Part shown: piece after piece, positions 10,053 through 19,156 of the stretch
Layout: every line of letters begins with the position of its first letter
Numbering within the stretch: the first letter of the stretch is position 1
Assembly (NCBI GenBank): GCA_022822135.1
Contig: JAJECH010000050.1
Coordinates: forward strand, 59,228-123,227
Origin: Pseudomonadales bacterium
Lineage (GTDB): Bacteria; Pseudomonadota; Gammaproteobacteria; Pseudomonadales; Azotimanducaceae
Reading direction: 5' to 3'
Length of the DNA stretch: 64,000 bases
Program-made: the position numbers and the translations under genes
Notes under the pieces: generated by a model
Database searches by the model: none
Seen by the model: the letters and a program-made list of their open reading frames with translations, nothing else
Told to the model about the DNA's origin: nothing

Positions 10053-10811
10053 ATGAATAACAACGAAAATCATCCGACTCGACGCATGAAGATCCGTCCG
10101 TTAACGGCGCTTAAAGCTGTTCGTAATGTACTTAACGATCCGGAACAGACCTCACAAGTATTTCGAGTCCTTCAGGCTTTGAGTGGTCCGTCCTTAGGTA
10201 AGAATTTCAATAAGTTTTGCTCCACAGAAACAGGCAAACGCGTATTGGATGAAAAGATTGATCTGGTCGAAAAACTGAATGATCCAAATTACCTCGCGAG
10301 CCTACCCGAACGTACGCTTGGACATACCTACCATCGGTTTATAAATCGCGAACAGATCTCCGCCGGAGGTCTTGAGGAGGCGAGCGCCGAAGCAGTTGCA
10401 GAGGACGGTTCTTCATCGGTTAACTCAAGTCAAGAGACAAACGCGGAGTTCGATCTGTTCGTCCGACGAACGCGCGCTTCGCACGATCTGTTTCACGTTC
10501 TGACGCGCTATGGACGCGACCCACTCGGCGAGGCATGCTTACTCGCTTTTACATATGGCCAAACAAAGAACATAGCGTTTCCCTTCATTCTGTTATCCGC
10601 AGCGCGTCGGTTGTATCAAGGTGCTGGGATCACCGTATTTGGGGCACTTTGGCGCGGCTATCGGGACGGTAAGAAGGCAAGATGGCTCCTAGCCGCGGAT
10701 TGGGAGAGTCTTCTAGAGCAACCACTGGAGAACGTGCGCGACTCCTATCGTATCCCAGCACCGGAGCGTTATCAACGTCTTGCCGCTAACTTAGCACAAG
10801 CAAGCGCATAA
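10053..10811 (+). CDS. COQ4-family protein (ubiquinone biosynthesis)
   Basis: A 252-residue COQ4-like protein. The family hallmark is H-D-x3-H-x11-E, and here SHDLFHVLTRYGRDPLGE near residue 145 supplies the metal ligands. The preceding GHTYHRFI segment and the C-terminal W-R-GY-DG-K helix also match COQ4. Eukaryotic COQ4 acts in ubiquinone ring C1 decarboxylation/hydroxylation. Bacterial homologues occur, but their role is less settled. Residues about 103-130 (Ala/Glu/Ser-rich) are a low-complexity insert. The stop TAA at 10809-10811 is followed in the same frame by the esterase region. This is not a canonical operon for ubi genes. Confidence 0.85.
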   Translation: MNNNENHPTRRMKIRPLTALKAVRNVLNDPEQTSQVFRVLQALSGPSLGKNFNKFCSTETGKRVLDEKIDLVEKLNDPNYLASLPERTLGHTYHRFINREQISAGGLEEASAEAVAEDGSSSVNSSQETNAEFDLFVRRTRASHDLFHVLTRYGRDPLGEACLLAFTYGQTKNIAFPFILLSAARRLYQGAGITVFGALWRGYRDGKKARWLLAADWESLLEQPLENVRDSYRIPAPERYQRLAANLAQASA

Positions 10812-10814
10812 CGC

Positions 10815-11933
10815 ATATCCACCCTGGACGACTTTACTGAGCGGTTATGGCCGCACGATGTCCCGTTTGCTGAGGGCACCGAAACGACTGATATTCCCGC
10901 GTTATCTGTTCATAAGGATTTATCAGCTAATAACACCGGTGCCGCAGTTGTAATTTGCCCTGGGGGCGGTTATCGCATACTTGCATCGACCCATGAAGGT
11001 TTGCACGTCGCTGCCGCACTAAATGCGGTTGGCGTAACAGCATTTGTCCTGCGCTACCGTGTCGGTCCGAAGTACCACTCAAGCGTATCACTATTGGACG
11101 GTCAACGAGCGATTCGCTACGTGCGTCACCACGCAGAAAGATTCGGAATCGATCCAGATCGACTCGGCATGCTTGGGTTCTCCGCCGGTGGTCATCTCAC
11201 CTTCGCGGTAGGAACCAGCAATCTTCAGGTGCAAGCAAGCGCCGAAGATCCGATTGATCGGGAATCGTCAGTTCCAGATTTCCTAGTACCGGTCTACGGC
11301 GTAAGCAATGGCGAAGTACGTGGCCGTAAAGCGTCCGAGTATCTAGCGACTGATACGAAGGTTACGGCACAGACGCCACCGACGTTCCTTATGCATACAC
11401 ATGAAGACGACATTGTCTCCTCTGAACAATCAACGTTGTTTTACAACGCGCTACGTCGAGCAGGCGTGCCTGCCGAGATGCATGTATTCGGCTACGGTGA
11501 ACACGGCGTAGGTCTCGCTTCAGGTGATCCAGACACTTCTCAATGGTTCCAATTACTCGTTAGATGGCTACGTCGTTCCGGCTTTCTTACCGATCTTGAC
11601 CGTGTCGAGATCAATCAAGCGTTCGCGTTTCACGATACCATCGAACATCCATTGGGTATGCATTGGGTCACACTAATTCCAGACGATCCGAATGCACCTA
11701 TCGCTCGAGTGCGGCTCGATCCAAGCGCAGAAAATTCGTTGAAGATTCCAGCCTCTCATGGTCCCGTACCTGGCGCACATACATTGGAATTGCGCCGGAT
11801 TTCGCACACGTGGCCATTCGACGCGGTGGGTGCGTATCAAGCAATCGACAAATCGCAACCAATCCTCAACGAAGATCCTACGTTGTCGGTACGCGTCGTT
11901 GTGGAACCGAACGGAAGAATTCGCGCGATCTAG
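10815..11933 (+). CDS. Alpha/beta-hydrolase (acetyl-esterase/BD-FAE-like) lacking a canonical start codon
   Basis: Esterase of the acetyl-xylan-esterase/BD-FAE-like type. Homologous-looking sequence begins almost at the COQ4 stop: RLWPHDVPFAEGTE, then the oxyanion motif VVICPGGGYR. Downstream come GFSAGGHL (nucleophile Ser), a catalytic Asp in THEDDIVS and the His in GYGEHGVG. From 10812 to 11000 there is no in-frame ATG, GTG or TTG. The first is TTG 11001, which would delete the oxyanion loop. The frame equals that of the COQ4 gene, separated by one TAA. I mark the start at ATA 10815 (4 nt past the stop) as the likeliest remnant of an ATG. Readthrough, a CTG start at 10824 or a sequencing error are alternatives. 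The last ~100 residues are an unrecognised beta-rich extension. Confidence 0.7.
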   Translation: MSTLDDFTERLWPHDVPFAEGTETTDIPALSVHKDLSANNTGAAVVICPGGGYRILASTHEGLHVAAALNAVGVTAFVLRYRVGPKYHSSVSLLDGQRAIRYVRHHAERFGIDPDRLGMLGFSAGGHLTFAVGTSNLQVQASAEDPIDRESSVPDFLVPVYGVSNGEVRGRKASEYLATDTKVTAQTPPTFLMHTHEDDIVSSEQSTLFYNALRRAGVPAEMHVFGYGEHGVGLASGDPDTSQWFQLLVRWLRRSGFLTDLDRVEINQAFAFHDTIEHPLGMHWVTLIPDDPNAPIARVRLDPSAENSLKIPASHGPVPGAHTLELRRISHTWPFDAVGAYQAIDKSQPILNEDPTLSVRVVVEPNGRIRAI

Positions 11934-11952
11934 CCGTCCAAAGGAACACTTC

Positions 11953-12774
11953 CTAAGCTGTCGCGTTTTCCTTGATTAGCACATCGATCGCTTGCTTTGC
12001 TCGCGACTCGTCCTGCGGGATGAGTGAAATGATCCGATCAACGCCAACGTCCCTGAAAGCGGCGATCGTCGCAGCGTCGACGCGCATCGACGGTGTTACG
12101 CTAATCTCGAGTCGGTCCCCTCCTTCAAGCTCACGAAGCCGGTGAACGACGGTAGCGGTTTGTTCAACATTCATTGCAAATCCGTACCAACCTTGACCGT
12201 ATTTAGCAGCACGTCTTAGCGCGCCTGGGCTCGTTCCACCCACAACGATAGGAGGCCCGCCGTCTTGTATTGGTCTAGGTTGTGCGTCAATGTCGCTGAA
12301 TCGATAAAAACGACCGGCAAATGTAGGTTGATCTTGGTTCCACAATGCACGCATGATTTCGATGTACTCATTACTTCGAGCACCTCGCTCATGGAACGGA
12401 ATTCCTAATGCTGCAAATTCCTGGTGTAAGTAACCGGCTCCAACTCCCAATATCAATCGTCCATTTGAGAGCACGTCCAAACTCGCCATTTCCTTTGCCA
12501 AGACTAACGGATTGCGCTGTGCGATCAACACGATGCCAGTACCTAGACGAATATTGGTCGTCTTCGCAGCAAGAAAAGCCAATACGGTACTCGGGTGGAG
12601 CATCGGATGGTCGGGTTCAGCTGGCGAAGGCGGTTGTCGCGGCGAAGGAAACACGACGTGCTCGCCCGTCCACATAGACTCCATACCAGCAGCGTCAGCA
12701 TGTTGTGCTAGATTGATCGCAATCGACGGGTCCGCGGACGCTCCAGACCCAATGCCGAAAAAGCCTACTTTCAC
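11953..12774 (-). CDS. LLM-class (luciferase-like) F420/flavin-dependent oxidoreductase
   Basis: A 273-residue TIM-barrel oxidoreductase of the bacterial luciferase-like superfamily. The N-terminus has KVGFFGIGSGASADP. ESMWTGEHVVFP (about 32-43) matches the substrate/cofactor strand. RLGTGIVLIAQRNPLVLAKE (76-95) and GRLILGVGAGYLHQEF (about 104-119) are hallmark segments, and PPIVVGGTSPGALRRAA lies near 178. This subclass is often annotated as F420-dependent, yet nothing here shows F420 synthesis, so FMN is possible. The gene converges with the esterase (19-nt gap). Substrate unknown. Confidence 0.85.
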   Translation of the reverse strand: MKVGFFGIGSGASADPSIAINLAQHADAAGMESMWTGEHVVFPSPRQPPSPAEPDHPMLHPSTVLAFLAAKTTNIRLGTGIVLIAQRNPLVLAKEMASLDVLSNGRLILGVGAGYLHQEFAALGIPFHERGARSNEYIEIMRALWNQDQPTFAGRFYRFSDIDAQPRPIQDGGPPIVVGGTSPGALRRAAKYGQGWYGFAMNVEQTATVVHRLRELEGGDRLEISVTPSMRVDAATIAAFRDVGVDRIISLIPQDESRAKQAIDVLIKENATA

Positions 12775-12847
12775 CTTCTACTCCCTCGAATCGATTGATC
12801 TATATTAGGGCTGGCAATTTACCTTGGTGAGACCAACCCCTCGCTTC

Positions 12848-13531
12848 TTAGTGTGGCGAAGTATCGGCTGCGTTCGTTGCTACTTTCAATTCGATCGCGA
12901 GGCGGTCTATTTCGCGCGCAGTCGTTTCAACTTCACCTATTTTGAGTTGCTCGTCGTCTAGTACTACATCTGCGCGGAATCTCACCCAATTCCCATCTCG
13001 AAAGACTTCAGTCCCGCGTGTACTTGACATATCTCGAAGATAGTAAATTGGTTCGAGCGGAAGGAGAGGACTGGAGTCGACAGCTCGAAGAACCAATAGC
13101 TCCGCATGTCGCGAGGACACGCCCTCTTTCCGGAATCTCACATCAACATCATTCTCGCTGCCAATCACGATGATCCGAACAACTTCTGTCTTCTCCGGTC
13201 TAGCACGAGCGGAAATCGAACTATCTGATCCTGAACCATCTAAATCCGATGTTCCCGTCCGCCTCTCGCGCAAGTAATCTAAGCGACTTCGTCCAACGAT
13301 CCTCTTAATGACCCAGACGAGAATCAGCAAAATTACAAGAGAAACCGCGGCGATCACCGCGATATTTGTTGTACTCAAATCGCCAAAATCAAACGTAGCT
13401 TGGCTTAAATAGATCGGTTGATCAATACCGCTGCTCTCATTCGCACGACATAAATACGCCGAACAAAGCACTAGAAAGACGGATATTGACCGTACGATGT
13501 AACGTACGTGGTCGCTGAATGAAAAGTACAT
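12848..13531 (-). CDS. Membrane protein with cytoplasmic FHA domain
   Basis: A phosphothreonine-binding FHA protein. From Met at 13531 an apparent signal peptide (ISVFLVLCSAYLC core) is followed by a short exported stretch. A transmembrane helix (IAVIAAVSLVILLILVWVIK) and basic residues come next, then a cytoplasmic FHA domain. FHA motifs are VSSRHAELLVL (the S-x-x-H core) and LRDMSSTRGTEVF (D-x-S-x-N/R-G-T). An upstream in-frame GTG at 13630 would add 33 residues but lacks signal-peptide character. FHA proteins usually partner Ser/Thr kinases or secretion systems. No kinase, phosphatase or T6SS gene is adjacent, so the role is open. Confidence 0.75.
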   Translation of the reverse strand: MYFSFSDHVRYIVRSISVFLVLCSAYLCRANESSGIDQPIYLSQATFDFGDLSTTNIAVIAAVSLVILLILVWVIKRIVGRSRLDYLRERRTGTSDLDGSGSDSSISARARPEKTEVVRIIVIGSENDVDVRFRKEGVSSRHAELLVLRAVDSSPLLPLEPIYYLRDMSSTRGTEVFRDGNWVRFRADVVLDDEQLKIGEVETTAREIDRLAIELKVATNAADTSPH

Positions 13532-13631
13532 CGAGTCGACGTGTATCAACAATGGGATTGAACTACTCGATATGTTAGCGATTTTGGACGAATTTGACGT
13601 ACTAAAGCGTTCTACGGTAGGCTTAGGCACA

Positions 13632-14123
13632 AGCCTTATGTTTTAAAGCCTCACTCTTGAGCGCTCCCCTACTTAACAAAAAGGTACTTTCTGCTTCACG
13701 GGGGGCTTTCAACGAAACGTGAGTCTTATGCTGACCTCGACAGGCGGAGACGGACACTCTTGCCGACGTGAACTTCATCGCGTTCTCGGATTGCTTTTCA
13801 CTCGCTTAACATCTGCTTGGTTCTCGCAGATGCGTCGTACGCTTCCGAGACAAACAATGCTAGATAAGCCATTTCGGCCTATATGAGGATTTGGTCTCGT
13901 GACCGACACTTCGACTCTCTTCTCATCTCAAGTCCGAGCTCGTACTTTCATTTGTATTCAATCCGCAGATGTGGGCGTTCGCTCCTACTACATTCGATGG
14001 CAATTGACTCGCAGTGAAGCAAACTATCGTCTTCGTTTCCGTTTGACATGTAATCCGACGGTACCCGACGCTTGATAGCAAATTATGCTAGCATGCGGAC
14101 TTAAGTAATCGAATTACCTTGAC
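13632..14123. other. About 490-bp gap between FHA and FitAB genes
   Basis: No coding frame with recognisable motifs on either strand. The right end holds the control region of the FitAB-like operon. The rest shows nothing I can name. Confidence 0.5.
14085..14094. promoter_or_regulatory. Palindromic operator candidate for the FitAB-like module
   Basis: ATGCTAGCAT is a perfect 10-bp palindrome 41 nt before the antitoxin ATG, overlapping a possible -10 (TATGCT). Ribbon-helix-helix antitoxins of the FitA/VapB type bind inverted repeats at such sites. Assignment is inferred from position and symmetry. Confidence 0.45.
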
Positions 14124-14135
14124 TTGAGAAGTCCC

Positions 14136-14393
14136 ATGAGCGCCAGCCTTACGGTTCGAGACATTGACCCTAAAGATAAGTCCTGGTTGAGAAGAGAAGC
14201 TCGTTCAACCGGAATCTCGATGGAAGAATTTGTACGTCGTTTGATCCACGAGAAGCGTACAAAGAGCGAATCACGTGCGAAACCATCCGAAGTTTTCGCT
14301 CGCTACTTTGGCGAGGAACACGGCATAGATATTCCAATCACGCGAAACTATGGCTACAAACCTGTTTTGTTCGCCGAAGACGATTGCGAATGA
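14136..14393 (+). CDS. FitA-like ribbon-helix-helix antitoxin
   Basis: An 85-residue antitoxin for the PIN toxin that follows. The N-terminal RHH fold is seen in SLTVRDIDPKDKSWLRREA, GISMEEFVRRLI and HEKR, the pattern of FitA/VapB proteins. The C-terminal tail would wrap the toxin. ATG 14136 is chosen over an in-frame TTG at 14124 because the RHH strand starts right after it. The stop overlaps the toxin start as ATGA, giving translational coupling. It probably represses its own promoter through the 14085-14094 palindrome. Confidence 0.88.
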   Translation: MSASLTVRDIDPKDKSWLRREARSTGISMEEFVRRLIHEKRTKSESRAKPSEVFARYFGEEHGIDIPITRNYGYKPVLFAEDDCE

Positions 14394-14833
14394 CAAGACC
14401 ACTTGCATGGTTAATGGATACTAACGTGCTATCCGAGATGATGAAGCCAAGTCCAGAACCACGCGTCGCTGCATTTCTCGATTCCATAGATGACGAAGGT
14501 ATCGGACTTTCATCTATCTCGGTCTGGGAGATTCTCAACGGAATCGGGAAGATGGTCCCTGGTAGACGACGTGAGGACAAAGCTAATCGCTTTCACGCAC
14601 TTCTCGAAGAGCTGTTCGAAGATCAAATAATTGATTGGACACCTTCTCACGCTCGGGAATGCGCAAGGATCATGGAGGAAAAAAGACGTATCGGAGAGCC
14701 ATTAGACGATCATATCCCCGACGCATTTCTTGGCGCGGTAGCCTCGTGTCACGGATTGACTGTCTTGACCAGAAACGTCGTGGACTTTCGTAACATCGGA
14801 GTGGATACCGTAGACCCATGGAGCTATGCATGA
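14390..14833 (+). CDS. FitB/VapC-like PIN-domain ribonuclease toxin
   Basis: A 147-residue PIN toxin. Acidic residues of the active site are all visible: LMDTNVLSEM (Asp near residue 10), SISVWEILNGI (Glu), DDHIPDAFLGAVA (Asp near 110) and a terminal VLTRNVVDFRNIGV (T-x-N/D-x-x-D/F). The S-x-x-x-x-E-I-x-x-G-I element and RN-x-x-DF ending are typical of FitB. No disruption is seen, so the RNase is likely active when free. It forms an ATGA-overlapped operon with the antitoxin. Function as an RNase is by family, not shown here. Confidence 0.9.
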   Translation: MTRPLAWLMDTNVLSEMMKPSPEPRVAAFLDSIDDEGIGLSSISVWEILNGIGKMVPGRRREDKANRFHALLEELFEDQIIDWTPSHARECARIMEEKRRIGEPLDDHIPDAFLGAVASCHGLTVLTRNVVDFRNIGVDTVDPWSYA

Positions 14834-15158
14834 TGCGGCATCTTCCTAAGAAACTGTATGAATTCAAGTCAACGACGCGACTCATAACTAGTGGAATACG
14901 TTGATATTCGAAACACCTAAGTCCATCGAATCGTACTCTACAGATTAAGGCCTTGTTGGTGAGTGAGGAAATCCATACATTCGATTTCAAAGTCGACCTG
15001 ATTGATCTTAATGCGATTGTGCGTCAGACATCATTGCTTGTCTCACAGTAATCCGACAATCTTGAAATAGGTTGTACCATCCCGCTAACCAACGATCTCA
15101 GGAATTTCTTGAATGTACCCAAGATGCTCGGATCGAAGTCGTCCGGTAATTGCGGCGA
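14834..15158. other. Intergenic remnant DNA, 325 bp
   Basis: Between the FitB-like toxin and the decayed Doc gene. No start-to-stop frame with recognisable motifs. It may be the decayed far end of the old Doc module, but I cannot assign any part. Confidence 0.4.
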
Positions 15159-15439
15159 CTACGTGTCAATCGTTCGGATTATGCGCTCACGAAACCAATC
15201 CGCTAGATCTTCGTATTCGAATTTACCACGAGCAACCCTAGCAAATGTTTCGGCTATCTCTTTATCTTTTGCCTTCCACTCAAAGCCGGTTCTCTCCACG
15301 AGTAGCTCGATGAGATAGAGCGCCGTCCTCCTGTTGCCGTCCGAATACCGTGCTCGTTTACGATCCCTTGCACACCGCCACCCTGGAGTGCTTCCTCATG
15401 CCCGCGGATCGCTTCCTCCCAGGTGACGCGATAGTGCGT
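15159..15439 (-). pseudogene. Death-on-curing (Fic/Doc) toxin, deleted and frameshifted
   Basis: Two Doc-like pieces in different frames. The 5' piece begins HYRVTWEEAIRGHEEAL then GGGVQGIVNEHG, the usual Doc N-terminus, preceded by ACG where ATG is expected. The 3' piece reads DGNRRTALYLIELLVERTG then FEWKAKDKEIAETFARVA and ends at TAG 15159-15161. The two join at the Fic motif (H-x-F-x-DGN-K/R). About 40-45 residues normally between VNE and the motif are missing, and the join shifts frame. The toxin is therefore dead. It directly follows a small gene, as in Phd/Doc operons. Confidence 0.8.
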
Positions 15440-15440
15440 C

Positions 15441-15626
15441 CTACAAATCCGCTAACAACGACAAGGCTTTCCGTCGCCTTAATGTCGTCTCCTTGATGAT
15501 CCGCTCTGAGGTCGGACTCACAGTTACGGTTTCTGTCGTGGTCGTCCTTTGCGGTGTTCGTGTTTCGGAACCTGACCGTGTCATCTGATCGACCTGTTTC
15601 GATTTTTGTTTCTCCGACCGTGACAC
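15441..15626 (-). CDS. Small putative antitoxin upstream of the dead Doc gene
   Basis: A 61-residue protein with Thr/Ser/Arg-rich N-terminus. The C-terminal half reads TETVTVSPTSERIIKET then LRRRKALSLLADL, resembling short antitoxins that precede Fic/Doc toxins. The GTG start at 15626 is preceded by AAGGAG at good spacing (CGTAAGGAGCAGTAA), a much better ribosome site than most genes here have. It ends 1 nt before the toxin remnant. It appears intact although its toxin is broken. The antitoxin role is inferred from position and toxin identity. Confidence 0.6.
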   Translation of the reverse strand: MSRSEKQKSKQVDQMTRSGSETRTPQRTTTTETVTVSPTSERIIKETTLRRRKALSLLADL

Positions 15627-15743
15627 TTACTGCTCCTTACGCATAGTTCAAACCCTGTAGAACTAGACCGTTGACATTAAACAGCGATTCTAGTGTGTCG
15701 ACGCAACATACTCCTAAACTATTTTTAAGACCTGATTCAGCGC

Positions 15744-16445
15744 TTAGCGGTCTTCAATTAGCATCGTCCGAATCTTGCTGATCGCTCGTGTTGGGTTGAG
15801 ATCCTTCGGACACGCATCGACACAGTTCATAATCGTGCGGCAACGAAAGACACTGTATGGGTCGCCGAGTTTCTCCAGCCGTTCACTTGTCGCGGTATCT
15901 CGGGAATCAGCTAAGAATCGATAAGCTTGTAGTAGTCCCGCTGGACCGATGAACTTGTCAGGATTCCACCAGTATGACGGACACGATGTCGAACAACACG
16001 CGCAGAGAATACACTCGTAGAGCCCATCAAGTTTTTCACGCTCTTCGACGCTTTGCAACCGTTCCTTTTCCGGCGGTTCCTCATCATTGATCAGATACGG
16101 ATCGATCTTTTCGTATTGAGCGTAAAACTGAGACATGTCGACAACTAAGTCGCGGATGACGGGTAGTCCGGGCAACGGCCGAAGCGTCAACGTATCTCGA
16201 GCAACAATCGAGGAGACCGTCGTTTTGCATGCGAGACCATTTCGCCCGTTCATGTTCATTCCATCTGAGCCACAAACGCCTTCGCGACAGGATCGCCGGT
16301 ACGCGATCGTCGGATCCTGCAGTCGGAGTTCTTCTAGCACATCTAAGACCATTAATTCTCGATCTTGAGGTAACTCGAACTCGTAGTCTTGCATACGTGG
16401 AGCATCGTCTTGCTCTGGGACATATCGGTAGACTCTTACTCGCAT
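15744..16445 (-). CDS. sdhB: Succinate dehydrogenase iron-sulfur subunit
   Basis: Carries the [2Fe-2S], [4Fe-4S] and [3Fe-4S] clusters between SdhA and the quinone. 233 residues, normal length. The plant-type ferredoxin domain has CREGVCGSDGMNMNG and a fourth Cys in GLAC. The C-terminal domain has CILCACCSTSCPSYWW and CRTIMNCVDACPKDLNP. It lies 1 nt from the sdhA stop and is the last sdh gene. The next gene downstream is a decayed TA module rather than sucA. Confidence 0.97.
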   Translation of the reverse strand: MRVRVYRYVPEQDDAPRMQDYEFELPQDRELMVLDVLEELRLQDPTIAYRRSCREGVCGSDGMNMNGRNGLACKTTVSSIVARDTLTLRPLPGLPVIRDLVVDMSQFYAQYEKIDPYLINDEEPPEKERLQSVEEREKLDGLYECILCACCSTSCPSYWWNPDKFIGPAGLLQAYRFLADSRDTATSERLEKLGDPYSVFRCRTIMNCVDACPKDLNPTRAISKIRTMLIEDR

Positions 16446-16446
16446 A

Positions 16447-18219
16447 CTAGTACTCCCGAACCGCCGGTTCGAACGCTTCGATCTTCTCTGGCGCGAAATT
16501 TACGGCACGCTTTCGTAACTCGTGATCACGCGGGTAATACATGGAATGGCAAAGCCAGTGTTCATCATCTCTGTCCGGGAAATCATCACGTGCGTGTGCG
16601 CCTCTACTCTCTGTTCGACCTATCGCGGCGTACGCCGTCGCTTCGGCGATCTCTAGTAAATTGTCTAACTCCAACGCATCGATACGCGCTGTGTTGAAAG
16701 CGCTGCTTTTGTCCGTAAGATGTGCAGATTGAATTCGCTCTCGTAATTCTGTCAGCTTCGATCGTCCATCCTCCATGGGTTCGGCAGTACGGAAAATACC
16801 AAAACACTCCTGCATGGTTAGCTGTAGTTCTTTTTTCAGCTGGAGCGGCTGTTCGCCGTTGGTCGAACTTTCCCATCGTTGATACCGAGACATTGCTTGA
16901 TCGAGGTCCTCCGCGGACGCATCCGCGTACGAAACTCCCTGTTTCATTACCTCCTCGATGTGCAATCCAGCCGCGCGACCAAACACGATGAGATCCAGAA
17001 GCGAGTTACCACCTAACCGATTTGATCCATGCACTGATACACACGCAACCTCGCCGACTGCGTACAGCCCATCGATCGTGACATCGCGTCCAAACTCATC
17101 CTGTGTAAGCGCTTGTCCTGTTACGTCTGTCGGAATACCACCCATCATGTAGTGACACGTCGGATAGACTGGGATAGGTTCTCGCACCGGATCCACATGA
17201 GCAAATGTTCGTGCGAGATCAGTGATCCCAGGCAATCGTTCGCTTAACGTATCTTCCCCTAAGTGGTCCAGCTTCAGTAATACGTGATCTCTATTCGGAC
17301 CGCAACCTCGACCATCAGAGATTTCCAACACCATCGCACGCGCGACGACATCACGCCCGGCCAAATCCTTCGCGTTCGGTGCGTACCTCTCCATAAACCG
17401 TTCGCCGTCACTATTGATCAGATAACCACCTTCACCTCGAGCGCCCTCGGTGATCAATATGCCGACGTCAGCGATACCCGTTGGATGGAATTGCCACATT
17501 TCGATATCTTGAACCGGAAATCCAGCGCGTAAGGACATGCCCAATCCGTCACCAGTGTTCATCAGCGCGTTCGTCGTACTATAGTAGATACGACCTCCGC
17601 CACCCGTTGCTAGTACGGTGGCATTCGATTTGATGTACACAAGTTCGCCAGTCTCGACGCAAATCGCCAAAGACCCCACGACCGCACCATCTTGATTCTT
17701 GACGAGATCGACAGCAAACCACTCGGATAGGAACGTTGTGTTGTTCTTTATGTTGGCTTGGTACAGCGTATGCAAAAGTGCATGACCCGTTCTATCTGCA
17801 GCACAGCACGTACGCGCCGCTTGTCCACCTTTTCCGAAATCCTTTGACTGACCACCAAACGGTCTTTGATAGATACGACCGGATTCCGTGCGTGAAAAAG
17901 GCAGTCCCAAATGCTCAAGTTCGTAAATCGCTTCGGGTCCAACGCTACACATATATTCGATAGCCGCCTGATCGCCAATATAGTCTGATCCCTTAACGGT
18001 GTCGTACATATGCCACCGCCAGTCGTCGTCTGGATCGTCGCTACCAATTGCACACGTGATACCGCCTTGTGCAGACACCGTATGAGAACGAGTTGGGAAC
18101 ACTTTTGAAATCACTGCTGTTCGATAGCCAGACTGCGCGATTTGCATCGCAGCTCGCATGCCAGCACCGCCTCCTCCGATGATCACACCGTCGAATTCCA
18201 TCGTACGAATACCGGTCAT
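16447..18219 (-). CDS. sdhA: Succinate dehydrogenase flavoprotein subunit
   Basis: Catalytic FAD subunit oxidising succinate to fumarate. The FAD motif [18 protein letters not shown] is at the N-terminus. [12 protein letters not shown] contains the His that covalently binds FAD. Catalytic segments include [23 protein letters not shown] and [13 protein letters not shown] 18219 is chosen (590 residues); it overlaps the sdhD stop as ATGA. An upstream in-frame start at 18249 would overlap sdhD further and adds nothing family-like. Confidence 0.97.
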   Translation of the reverse strand: MTGIRTMEFDGVIIGGGGAGMRAAMQIAQSGYRTAVISKVFPTRSHTVSAQGGITCAIGSDDPDDDWRWHMYDTVKGSDYIGDQAAIEYMCSVGPEAIYELEHLGLPFSRTESGRIYQRPFGGQSKDFGKGGQAARTCCAADRTGHALLHTLYQANIKNNTTFLSEWFAVDLVKNQDGAVVGSLAICVETGELVYIKSNATVLATGGGGRIYYSTTNALMNTGDGLGMSLRAGFPVQDIEMWQFHPTGIADVGILITEGARGEGGYLINSDGERFMERYAPNAKDLAGRDVVARAMVLEISDGRGCGPNRDHVLLKLDHLGEDTLSERLPGITDLARTFAHVDPVREPIPVYPTCHYMMGGIPTDVTGQALTQDEFGRDVTIDGLYAVGEVACVSVHGSNRLGGNSLLDLIVFGRAAGLHIEEVMKQGVSYADASAEDLDQAMSRYQRWESSTNGEQPLQLKKELQLTMQECFGIFRTAEPMEDGRSKLTELRERIQSAHLTDKSSAFNTARIDALELDNLLEIAEATAYAAIGRTESRGAHARDDFPDRDDEHWLCHSMYYPRDHELRKRAVNFAPEKIEAFEPAVREY

Positions 18220-18587
18220 AGGAGTCCCCAAATAAGGCCTAAGGACCAAATCAAGAAAAAGACCAATGCGACGCCGATAAGACCTTGATAGGTCAATCTG
18301 AGGGTCTTCGCTATCCCTTCACCTCGAATGTAATCAGTTCCAACCGTCCACATGCCAATCCAAGCATGTAGTGCGATTGCGAGCACGGTCAGTGATGAAA
18401 GCAAGAGAGAGTATCCGGACGTGAAGTAGCTTCGCCAAGCCGCATAGTCCATATCGCCGTTTAGCGCGAAAATCACGACAAGATGAATCACGTATATACC
18501 GATAACGATCGCAGTTAGTCGCTGTACGATGAAATCAATTAGTCCGCGCTTCGAACCACGAGATTCACTCAAGTAACGATCCACCAT
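18216..18587 (-). CDS. sdhD: Succinate dehydrogenase membrane anchor subunit
   Basis: Hydrophobic anchor binding haem b and ubiquinone with SdhC. From ATG 18587 the 123 residues start with [19 protein letters not shown] then [19 protein letters not shown]. SdhD features are the conserved R in the first helix, [14 protein letters not shown] with the haem-ligand His, and three transmembrane helices. An upstream start at 18632 would give a non-homologous head inside sdhC. The 5' end overlaps sdhC by 19 nt. Confidence 0.93.
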   Translation of the reverse strand: MVDRYLSESRGSKRGLIDFIVQRLTAIVIGIYVIHLVVIFALNGDMDYAAWRSYFTSGYSLLLSSLTVLAIALHAWIGMWTVGTDYIRGEGIAKTLRLTYQGLIGVALVFFLIWSLGLIWGLL

Positions 18588-18940
18588 CCTAGACCAATGG
18601 ATGCTATCCCAGATACGACAAGTACTGTCCACGAGGATCTTCGGCTTACAACCAAGGAATCACCGATATGAAAATCCAGCAATATGTGTCGAATCCCCGC
18701 GAAGAAGTGATATGCAACAGCAGTTAAGACAATCCACACCAGAACACCGTGGTATGTCGTTCGTACAGCGTTGAAAACCCAGTCAAAGGATTCTGGAGAC
18801 TTAAGGGTAAGGCTCAGTAAGTAAGTGAGGTAACCGACACCAACGATGAGAACGATGCCGGAGATGCGATGCAATATCGAAACGATCGCGGCAATCGGAA
18901 AGCGAAACGCCGTAAGATCTAAATTAACGGGTCGTGTCAT
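18569..18940 (-). CDS. sdhC: Succinate dehydrogenase cytochrome b556 subunit
   Basis: First gene of the sdh operon; haem b membrane anchor. 123 residues starting RPVNLDLTAFRFPIAAIVSI then LHRISGIVL, the SdhC quinone-site signature (Ser and Arg of S-x-L-H-R). A-Y-H-F-F-A-G-I-R-H-I-L-L-D contains the conserved His ligand. Three transmembrane segments are seen. The 216-bp gap upstream should hold the operon promoter; it is AT-rich near 19080-19110, but no clear hexamer pair could be fixed. Confidence 0.95.
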   Translation of the reverse strand: MTRPVNLDLTAFRFPIAAIVSILHRISGIVLIVGVGYLTYLLSLTLKSPESFDWVFNAVRTTYHGVLVWIVLTAVAYHFFAGIRHILLDFHIGDSLVVSRRSSWTVLVVSGIASIGLGWWIVT

Positions 18941-19156
18941 ACGTGTCGCCGCAAAGCGTTACAAATCCCCCAAGCGGCAACATCCGCACGCGTGAATGAT
19001 ACGCAGCTCGCTGGCTCTATCGTCACTTCCGAGTTCGACGTTACGTGCAACGGCAAGCGTCGAAATCGATCAAAGAACAACACCAATTTCTTTGTAAATT
19101 AGTTTTTAATTTCAATGGGTTATACGTACCTTTTCACATCTTTTCTACTATCCCAA

